From assembly GCA_903898335.1 (NCBI GenBank), contig CAIUEV010000093.1, positions 1 to 19,060 of the forward strand: a DNA stretch of 19,060 nucleotides, given 5' to 3'. Made by a program: the position numbers and the translations under genes. Below, one piece after another: positions 13,651 through 19,060 of this stretch. The notes beneath the pieces were generated by a model. The model searched no databases. It was not told the origin of the DNA and saw only the letters and a list, made by a program, of their open reading frames with translations. The number at the start of each line of letters is the position of its first letter. Positions within the stretch are counted from its first letter, which is position 1. The stretch comes from an uncultured bacterium (GTDB lineage: Bacteria > Patescibacteriota > Minisyncoccia > CAIUEV01).

Positions 13651-16182
13651 TTAAATGGGATTTTCAATAATTGCCATTATCGCACTTTTCAGTTTTTCTT
13701 TTTCCGCAGCGTCTTCCAAACCATCGTTTTGAATTTTCAAAGCCAGTTGATTTAGCTGCTCCAAAGCCAAATTTTTCTTACCGTTACTCAGAAATTGATA
13801 GCTTATGGCCAAATCATTCAACCAAGTATTTCTATTTTGAACTTCTTTCATTCCACCGTTCTTGAAATCACGGCCGATAACAGTAATCAAGCTTTTGATT
13901 GAGCTGACGCTCTCAAACTCAAGGCTGGATTCTTCAAAATAATCCTGATTAAAAAATCTTTTTACCTTTAGTTGGTGCTTTCCCACTTTTAATTTCGCTA
14001 AATCAAAATTCGCCTCTTCCAATAAAATATCGTCCAACCACATTTGCTTCTTTTCCTCTTTTAAAAAACCGGTTGATTGCCACAAAGATATCTCCGGTTG
14101 AATTTTTTTCCAATTTAAGATCTTTTCTCCCGATTTTGGATAAATAAAAGAAATGGTTTTATCGTATTTTTCGGAAATAATTTCCGGTTCAACATTCCCA
14201 TTATCTTTTCTAGCCAAGACAACCTCCAGCTCAAGATCGATACCCGATCCCAGATATTTTTGAAATTCTCTCTTGACTTTATTTTTTTCCGTTAAAGTCC
14301 AAAAAGCAAAATGAACCTCACCCTCTTTTTGACCGGATAATCGCATTTTTATTTTTTGATTTTTCTTTTCGCCGTCAATGGGAAAATCGGCATAAGCAAG
14401 CTTTTTGTTGTCAACTAGTCCGCTGCTTTCAATAAAACCGCCCGGAATTTCTTTTTTGGACAGAGAAAGCAAACGGCCAAATTCATCTTCGATAACAATT
14501 TCAACCAAGCCGGAAAGACCAAAAATAAAATACTCTATAGAGGTCTTAACCCAAGGATTTTTAGGTTTTATTTTCATTTGGTTAAAGACCAACTCCGCCG
14601 CTTTCTCCGGCAAGTCAGCATGACTGCTTGTAATTATCGAGGCTCCACCCAACTCGCCTCCGGCCAAAGCGCTTTTTTCCGTTACTCGGTCATCCCCCTT
14701 CAAAACATCTTTAACGGGAGGAAAAGGGTTAGGCTTACCATCCCTCCAATTAAATTCCGTTGCTTCTTCCAAATCCACCGGTATGCTCTCTAACGTCGGT
14801 TGGCCGGTTCCGGCCATTAAGTCAACCGTTGTCCGCTCGACTGTTAAAACTTGATCCGCTTTCAGTTCCTCCAGAAAAATATTTTTTTGTTTTTGATCTT
14901 TATAACTAATCCTTTTTTCGTTTTTTATATCCGTAAGGTGATCGTAAATAGGCAACATCTCTCCAATTGAAGAGAAATCTTTCCTTATGATTGAACTATA
15001 CTTTTCCTCCGGATTAAGTGCTTGGCGAAACCAAAGATATAATTCAATCGCTTGACTTTCTTCGGGAAATTCTTCTCCTTCCCAAATCGAGTAAACATCG
15101 CTTGAGCCTAAATGGGGAGTCCCAAGAGCAACCAACCGATCAACATCATCACCAAAAAAATCGCTTTGGATATAACTTCTCGCCATTATTCCACCCATAC
15201 TGTGAGCCACTAAATCGACTTCGAAATGTTCATTTTTAGCTCTGATTTGATCAATTAATTTTTTTAAATATTCTTTGGCGCTCTCTTTGTTACTCATTCT
15301 CCAGTCATAGAAACCCCAGAAAAAATTTTCTTCATGCTGATACCCGTTCAAAATCAAATTTTTCACAAAATCTCGATACGCTCCCGTACCAAAAGGGGTC
15401 AGAAACCAATAATCATGAAAGTTTTTGTTGAAAAGCTGAAAAGACAAGCTCCCACCGATGCCGGGCAAAAATATAACCGGTATCGGACCTTTATTTTCCC
15501 ACGGTTTGCTATCAATCGTACCTATTGTCTTTCCCGCTACACTATTACCTCCCTGATTCGGGCCGCCATCCTCCCCCCACCAATTATCCTCCGCGTTAAC
15601 TTCGATTGTATTTTTATTCTCCAAGGTTAAATTTTCATTTTCATAAAGCTCAGAATTTTTAATAACCAAATCGGTACCCCAGTTGCGAATGGCAGTAATT
15701 TTATTCCTTTTTATTATTCCTTTTTCCAAGGTCGCTTTTCCCCTTACCGTCAAAGCCGGCAAGGTTGAAGACCCCTGATTTCCTCCACCCCGCTCCAGAA
15801 TAAAATTCTTTAAATTGATTTCGCTTTTTGTACCGCTTTCAATAAAAAAATTAAGCGATGAAGCTTGCTTAATCAAAGGATTGGCCGTAAAACGAATTTT
15901 TCGCTCTTCTTCACCGAGAGCGATTAACCGACCAAGAACATATATCATAGCTCCGTTATTACCGACCAAAGTTGTTCCCGGCGATAAAGTCAAGGTAGCT
16001 CCACTTTCTATTTTTACTTGGCTGCCGTTTAGGATTTTTCTTCCCGACCAAATAACATCCTTATTGATGGTTAAAGAGGCGGGAATTATTTCTTCCGATA
16101 TCGACGCCGAAGCGTTATTTTCAGAAAAGAAAGAGAAGATTAAAAACACAAAAGCGGACACTAAAAATTTTTTTCTGAACAC
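13651..16182 (-). CDS. Exported lipase/esterase-like protein: beta-helix, alpha/beta hydrolase, beta-rich and helical C-terminal domains
   Basis: The 843-residue product starts with GTG and a signal peptide (FRKKFLVSAFVFLIFSFFS, cut near ASA 27). Residues about 35-225 look like a right-handed beta-helix: GATLTLSPGTTL, IYVLGRLIALGEEERKIRF and the late NWWGEDGGP motif typical of such repeats. Residues about 233-535 form an alpha/beta hydrolase of the LCAT/PGAP1-like lipase type. It has the oxyanion segment VIFLPGIGGS, the nucleophile elbow VAHSMGG (Ser328), ALGTPHLGS, a probable acid in GDDRV (Asp497) and a probable His521 in SSHADLP. Residues 545-760 are beta-rich and Ig-like in feel. The last 80 residues are helical and resemble a FIMAH-type module. 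It probably acts on a lipid or ester outside the cell; the substrate is unknown. AAGG lies only two bases before the GTG, and no upstream ATG is in frame. Confidence 0.88.
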   Translation of the reverse strand: MFRKKFLVSAFVFLIFSFFSENNASASISEEIIPASLTINKDVIWSGRKILNGSQVKIESGATLTLSPGTTLVGNNGAMIYVLGRLIALGEEERKIRFTANPLIKQASSLNFFIESGTKSEINLKNFILERGGGNQGSSTLPALTVRGKATLEKGIIKRNKITAIRNWGTDLVIKNSELYENENLTLENKNTIEVNAEDNWWGEDGGPNQGGNSVAGKTIGTIDSKPWENKGPIPVIFLPGIGGSLSFQLFNKNFHDYWFLTPFGTGAYRDFVKNLILNGYQHEENFFWGFYDWRMSNKESAKEYLKKLIDQIRAKNEHFEVDLVAHSMGGIMARSYIQSDFFGDDVDRLVALGTPHLGSSDVYSIWEGEEFPEESQAIELYLWFRQALNPEEKYSSIIRKDFSSIGEMLPIYDHLTDIKNEKRISYKDQKQKNIFLEELKADQVLTVERTTVDLMAGTGQPTLESIPVDLEEATEFNWRDGKPNPFPPVKDVLKGDDRVTEKSALAGGELGGASIITSSHADLPEKAAELVFNQMKIKPKNPWVKTSIEYFIFGLSGLVEIVIEDEFGRLLSLSKKEIPGGFIESSGLVDNKKLAYADFPIDGEKKNQKIKMRLSGQKEGEVHFAFWTLTEKNKVKREFQKYLGSGIDLELEVVLARKDNGNVEPEIISEKYDKTISFIYPKSGEKILNWKKIQPEISLWQSTGFLKEEKKQMWLDDILLEEANFDLAKLKVGKHQLKVKRFFNQDYFEESSLEFESVSSIKSLITVIGRDFKNGGMKEVQNRNTWLNDLAISYQFLSNGKKNLALEQLNQLALKIQNDGLEDAAEKEKLKSAIMAIIENPI

Positions 16183-16202
16183 CTTGAAAATTTAAAAATA
16201 AA

Positions 16203-16592
16203 TTATTTTTGACAATCGACAAAAATTCTTCCCGCTTTTTCTCCTTCTTCAATCGAAATGAACCAAATTTTATTTTCTTCTTTTACTCTTTTGGCGTAAG
16301 AACAGTCGGCCGGATAGAATTTATTACTCTTGAGACTCCCTACAAATTTTTTCGCTCCAACGTCTTCTTCCGTTTTGATTTTCAGCTCCTCGGATTCGGA
16401 AGCTATTTCTTTCTCGTTAAGAATTGTTAAAATTTGATTCTTTTCCTCCTCGGAAATAATATTTTCACTCTCTTTAAATTCACAATCGATTGCCTTATTT
16501 CTTAAGAAATAGTCACGGTAGGCATTACCGGCTAAAAATCCGGAGCTAAATAAAATTAGAAAAATAAATCCAAAAATAAAAAATTTTTTCAT
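16203..16592 (-). CDS. Membrane-anchored protein with Ada-like Cys domain, unknown function
   Basis: The 129-residue product has an N-terminal hydrophobic segment (about 3-22, FFIFGFIFLILFSSGFLAG) acting as signal or anchor, then a charged linker rich in Glu and Lys. The C-terminal domain at about 83-127 reads FVGSLKSNKFYPADCSYAKR, then EENKIWFISIEEGEKAGR and a final Cys. This pattern (F/Y-V-x-S...Y/F...C...A-x-x-I/V-x-x-E-N-x-I-W-F) is that of the Ada-type metal-binding domain found at the end of many exported CPR proteins. Only two cysteines of the usual set remain (Cys97 and Cys127; Cys37 lies outside), so metal binding is uncertain. It lies between the lipase-like gene and a T4SS-associated-type membrane protein. 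An in-frame TAA just before the ATG fixes the start. Confidence 0.8.
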   Translation of the reverse strand: MKKFFIFGFIFLILFSSGFLAGNAYRDYFLRNKAIDCEFKESENIISEEEKNQILTILNEKEIASESEELKIKTEEDVGAKKFVGSLKSNKFYPADCSYAKRVKEENKIWFISIEEGEKAGRIFVDCQK

Positions 16593-16604
16593 AATTTAAA
16601 CATT

Positions 16605-16634
16605 AAAAAAACCTGACTTTAGAATAGCCAAGTC
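16605..16634 (-). terminator. Weak candidate terminator between 16689 and 16592
   Basis: Read on the minus strand, GACTT pairs with AAGTC five base pairs deep around a 10-base loop (16634 down to 16615). AGG and seven T residues (16611-16605) follow. The layout is that of an intrinsic terminator, but the stem is short and the loop long, so at best it is an attenuator. It would separate the membrane-protein gene ending at 16689 from the three genes and pgk downstream. Confidence 0.22.
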
Positions 16635-16688
16635 TCCTTAAAAAAAACTTAAATTCAGATTAAAAAAAATATAGGCTCTTCACACAAA

Positions 16689-17861
16689 CTACTCCGAGAT
16701 AGGCAAATTGCCCGGCGCCGGAGCGGTTTTGGCATCCAATCGAGGTACGGAAGGAATCTGGACGGTCGGCGTTGGAAAATGAAACAAAGTTGCAATTTCT
16801 TCCGAATTAAGAACCGGCGTTTCTCCTTGCATATCTCTGTCTTTAAGCATATCGATCAACCTCCTTTTGCGATAATCTTTTCTTTGGCCACTGGCAAGGA
16901 AGAAAGCCGATGTTGTGTAGTATTTATCGGCAAAAAAAGCATTAATGTCACTATTTTCAAACTGCTTGAATGATCCGCCGATAATTCCCGGAATCATATC
17001 TCGATAACTTTCCTTGCGAGCAATGTAAGCAAACAGAATCTGCGTATTAAATCCCGGTTTGGCCATCTTAGAATGAATGGCCTTAATTAATTCAAGTTCA
17101 TGGTGAGGCAAAACTTTCATCATCCCCGATTCCGAAGTATTCACCTCTGATCCAATATTATATTTCTTAAGAGTTGATTCAATCTCTTGCATTGATTCTT
17201 TCTTCCAATCGGGCATGGCCGGAACAACTTGCACTTGAATCCAAAGATGTTCCCCCGGCCCGAGTGTTCCCATTGCTTCAAACAGCCCGGAAAGGGGATC
17301 AATAAGCTCACCCGTCAATTTGTCCTCGAAATAGGGATAAGTGTTCACCGGTCGTGCCTGACTTTTATCCAATATATATTTTCCACCCCATAAATTCCAA
17401 TTTTCATCAGGAATTGTGTCCGGTATTGCCTTGGTATAGTCCTCGACTTCGACAATCTCAATGCCGGGAAACTGGCTGTAAAACATTTTTTCTATTAGCA
17501 GCTGAGAACGTTTAGGGGTAAAAACATAGAAACCCAGATCCCCTTCATTGCCGGCGATTTCGAAAGAAAAGAAATCTTGAACCGCTCCGGTTGTCAAACC
17601 GTCATAGATCGTTATATTTCTGCCCGTTCCGGAAAGACCGGCCAGAACACTCTCCATCGCTTTGGGGTTCACCATAAGATCGCGGGGAATCTTTATTCGC
17701 AAAAGTTTTTGATTAATTTTTTCCGCGAAATATCGATTGACAATAAACTTTTGCCAAACCGGTTTGAATATGGCATAGAGAGAGAAAGGCAAAATAGCCC
17801 ACCAAGTGTATTTGAAAAAAATAAGCAGTAGACCAAGATAATCCATTAAAAATTCTCCCAT
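16689..17861 (-). CDS. Membrane protein of the type found beside CPR T4SS-like ATPases
   Basis: The 390-residue product has one hydrophobic anchor at about 9-32 (LGLLLIFFKYTWWAILPFSL) and a long soluble part. Its tail LNSEEIATLFHFPTPTVQIP, then PAPGNLP, is a pattern I associate with the CPR membrane proteins encoded directly before, or fused to, VirD4/TraD-like ATPases. That association is from memory, not a search. Mid-protein motifs include FFSFEIAGNEGDLGFYVFTP and EHLWIQVQVVP. No ATPase gene follows here; the next gene is the small Ada-like one. The start is ambiguous. The first ATG has AAAGG nine bases upstream, while the ATG of Met6 (17846) follows GGGAGA by seven bases, a better ribosome binding site; the product would then be 385 residues. 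TAG stop. Confidence 0.82.
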   Translation of the reverse strand: MGEFLMDYLGLLLIFFKYTWWAILPFSLYAIFKPVWQKFIVNRYFAEKINQKLLRIKIPRDLMVNPKAMESVLAGLSGTGRNITIYDGLTTGAVQDFFSFEIAGNEGDLGFYVFTPKRSQLLIEKMFYSQFPGIEIVEVEDYTKAIPDTIPDENWNLWGGKYILDKSQARPVNTYPYFEDKLTGELIDPLSGLFEAMGTLGPGEHLWIQVQVVPAMPDWKKESMQEIESTLKKYNIGSEVNTSESGMMKVLPHHELELIKAIHSKMAKPGFNTQILFAYIARKESYRDMIPGIIGGSFKQFENSDINAFFADKYYTTSAFFLASGQRKDYRKRRLIDMLKDRDMQGETPVLNSEEIATLFHFPTPTVQIPSVPRLDAKTAPAPGNLPISE

Positions 17862-17899
17862 TGAAATTTGCCTTTAAAATATTTCGGATATTTGTTTTA

Positions 17900-17908
17900 T
17901 GGTACAAT
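17900..17908 (+). promoter_or_regulatory. Candidate extended -10 promoter of trmD
   Basis: The bases TGGTACAAT match the extended -10 element TGnTATAAT with one substitution. Transcription would start near 17915, about 20 bases before the trmD ATG at 17935. No clear -35 hexamer lies 16-18 bases upstream. The 73-bp divergent spacer with the membrane-protein gene at 17861 needs a promoter for each side; only this one is convincing. A tiny ATG-AAA-TAA frame (17922-17930) lies inside the resulting leader. Confidence 0.5.
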
Positions 17909-17934
17909 GGAAATAAAATTTATGAAATAAATTT

Positions 17935-18600
17935 ATGCGATTTGACATCATTACGGTTTTCCCTCACATTCTAGATTCTTATTTTGGCGAGGCCATCATT
18001 AAAAGAGGCGTTAAAAGCGGAAAAATAGAGATATTCCCTCACGACCTGAGAGACTTTACTCACGATAAGCATCGTACAACCGACGACACCCCCTACGGCG
18101 GAGGAGCCGGAATGCTCATGAAAATAGAACCGATTGCCGAATGTTTAGACGAAATAATCAAGAAATCCCCTTTTGAAAGAAAAGAAATACTGATTTTAAT
18201 TATGAGCGCCAAAGGAAAACTATTTGATTCCGAAAAAGCCGAAAAGTGGGCGAAAAAATTTTCCCAGATAATTATTATCTGCGGTCGATATGAAGGCGTA
18301 GACGAAAGAGTGGTCAAGCATTTGGTCGATCAAGAAATTTCCATCGGCAATTATGTTTTAAGTGGTGGCGAATTGGGCGCCGGTATCGTCGTTGATGCTG
18401 TTTCCAGATTTGTACCGGGCGTTTTGGGTAATCCGGCTTCCTTGGCGGAAGAGTCTCACAATTCACAAGCGCTTGAATACCCTCAATACACTCGACCGCC
18501 GATTTTTCGAGGTTGGAAAGTGCCGAAGATTCTTCTTTCCGGCGATCATCAAGCGATAGCGGAATGGCGAGGAAAAAAAATAAAAAATTTTCATTCTTAA
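17935..18600 (+). CDS. trmD: tRNA (guanine-N1)-methyltransferase TrmD
   Basis: TrmD uses S-adenosylmethionine to methylate G37 next to the anticodon of certain tRNAs, preventing +1 frameshifts. The 221-residue product has the knotted SPOUT motifs in order: [17 protein letters not shown], the [14 protein letters not shown] loop, [27 protein letters not shown], and the C-terminal block LAEESHNS through [17 protein letters not shown] and [13 protein letters not shown]. It is at the short end of the family (usually 230-250), mainly through a trimmed C-terminal tail. In most bacteria trmD lies with rpsP, rimM and rplS. Here none of these are present and the next gene encodes a surface protein. An extended -10 element at 17900-17908 is the likely promoter. 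Confidence 0.97.
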   Translation: MRFDIITVFPHILDSYFGEAIIKRGVKSGKIEIFPHDLRDFTHDKHRTTDDTPYGGGAGMLMKIEPIAECLDEIIKKSPFERKEILILIMSAKGKLFDSEKAEKWAKKFSQIIIICGRYEGVDERVVKHLVDQEISIGNYVLSGGELGAGIVVDAVSRFVPGVLGNPASLAEESHNSQALEYPQYTRPPIFRGWKVPKILLSGDHQAIAEWRGKKIKNFHS

Positions 18601-18611
18601 GAGTTTTTTCG

Positions 18612-19060
18612 ATGCAAAACAAAAAAATAATTTTTCTGACGATCTGGTTTGTTTATTCTCTCGTTTTGCCCTCCGCCTCAGCCTGGATCGAACCAACCAC
18701 CATTCCGCCCGGAAACAATATCTTTGCACCTATTAATTCTTCCGCTTTTGGACAATCCAAAGTGGGGGGATTGATTTTGAATTTAGGTAATGCCGCTCAT
18801 GGACTAATAGTGAAATACGGATTAGTAGGAATCGGAACAGACAATCCTCAAGCCAAACTGGATGTGGTCGGAAAAGTCAGAAGTACCGGTCTTGAAGTCA
18901 ATTCAACTACCGAAGGAGCATTATTACCCAGAATGACGACTACTGAAAGAGATGCGATATCAAGTAAGGTTGAGGGACTATTAATTTACAATACAACTAC
19001 CAAACAACTGGAAATATATTCTGATGGTGCCTGGAAAGCCAGTGGAGGCAGTGGAGACAG
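18612..19060 (+). CDS. N-terminal part of an exported tail-fibre-like surface protein
   Basis: From the ATG at 18612 the frame is open for 149 codons to the window edge. The product has a signal peptide (MQNKKIIFLTIWFVYSLVLP, cut probably after SASA at 24). A segment follows with VGIGTDNPQAKLDVVGKVR (72-90), then GALLPRMTTTERDAISSKV and EGLLIYNTTTKQLEIYSDGA ending in WKA at 140-143. These two units are characteristic of phage-tail-fibre-like and bacterial surface proteins that often end in an S74 intramolecular chaperone domain; the end is not visible here. A Gly/Ser linker begins at 144. Such proteins form trimeric fibres or adhesins, so a role in surface contact is inferred. The gene starts 11 bp after trmD and may share its transcript. 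No Shine-Dalgarno motif. Confidence 0.88.
   Translation, partial: MQNKKIIFLTIWFVYSLVLPSASAWIEPTTIPPGNNIFAPINSSAFGQSKVGGLILNLGNAAHGLIVKYGLVGIGTDNPQAKLDVVGKVRSTGLEVNSTTEGALLPRMTTTERDAISSKVEGLLIYNTTTKQLEIYSDGAWKASGGSGD

Noticed and set aside
18463..18729. Minus-strand frame across the trmD/fibre gene junction
   Set aside because: It covers the certain end of trmD and the signal peptide of the next gene; its product is Arg/Phe-rich with no family signal.
1..19060. TGA read as Gly or Trp (alternative genetic code)
   Set aside because: All genes are full length under the standard code with no in-frame TGA, so nothing here requires recoding; only the lack of TGA stops is reported.
1..19060. tRNA genes, CRISPR repeats, insertion sequences
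   Set aside because: All spacers are shorter than about 140 bases and AT-rich, with no tRNA-like clover sequence, regular repeats or transposase frames.

Overview
The window looks like chromosomal DNA of a Patescibacteria/CPR-type bacterium, most likely a Parcubacteria-like lineage. This is an inference from gene content, since no rRNA or ribosomal protein gene is present to place it. The pointers are: dense single-strand gene clusters with very short AT-rich spacers; almost no Shine-Dalgarno motifs; several small VirB2/TrbC-like pilin proteins; an Ada-like Cys-domain membrane protein; a membrane protein of the kind found with CPR type IV secretion ATPases; short versions of Pgk and TrmD; and a beta-helix/lipase surface protein. 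All 18 stop codons seen are TAA (15) or TAG (3), never TGA, and every gene reads intact with the standard code.

Layout. (1) 1-1881, minus strand: a T4SS-type pilin-like protein, a family 2 glycosyltransferase with a histone-H1-like Lys/Ala/Pro tail, a small two-TM protein, and the first 20 codons of another gene. (2) 2022-5987, plus strand: an unknown membrane protein, a GT4 glycosyltransferase, a divergent MreB and a second GT4 glycosyltransferase, probably one envelope/cell-shape operon. (3) 5964-8123, minus strand: secY then tatD; tatD overlaps the last GT tail-to-tail by 24 bp. (4) 8257-11816, plus strand: three unknown genes in tight order, encoding an acidic cytoplasmic protein, a bitopic membrane protein with a polybasic cytoplasmic tail, and an exported Cys-containing protein. 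(5) 11822-17861, minus strand: a membrane protein resembling T4SS-associated proteins, an Ada-like small protein, a large exported lipase-like protein, a tandem-duplicated pilin-like protein, and pgk. (6) 17935-19060, plus strand: trmD and the start of an exported, tail-fibre-like surface protein that runs off the window.

Most of the genes serve the cell surface: export (SecY), envelope glycans (three glycosyltransferases), shape (MreB), pilin-like membrane proteins, and exported proteins that may contact other cells. The most notable points are the MreB-like protein whose usual Glu-Glu of the catalytic loop is Lys-Lys, the tandem pilin fusion, the uncharacterised three-gene acidic/basic/exported operon, the exported beta-helix + lipase + C-terminal helical domain protein, and the absence of TGA stops. 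No RNA gene, CRISPR array, insertion sequence or origin was seen, and no stretch longer than 300 bases lacks a gene.
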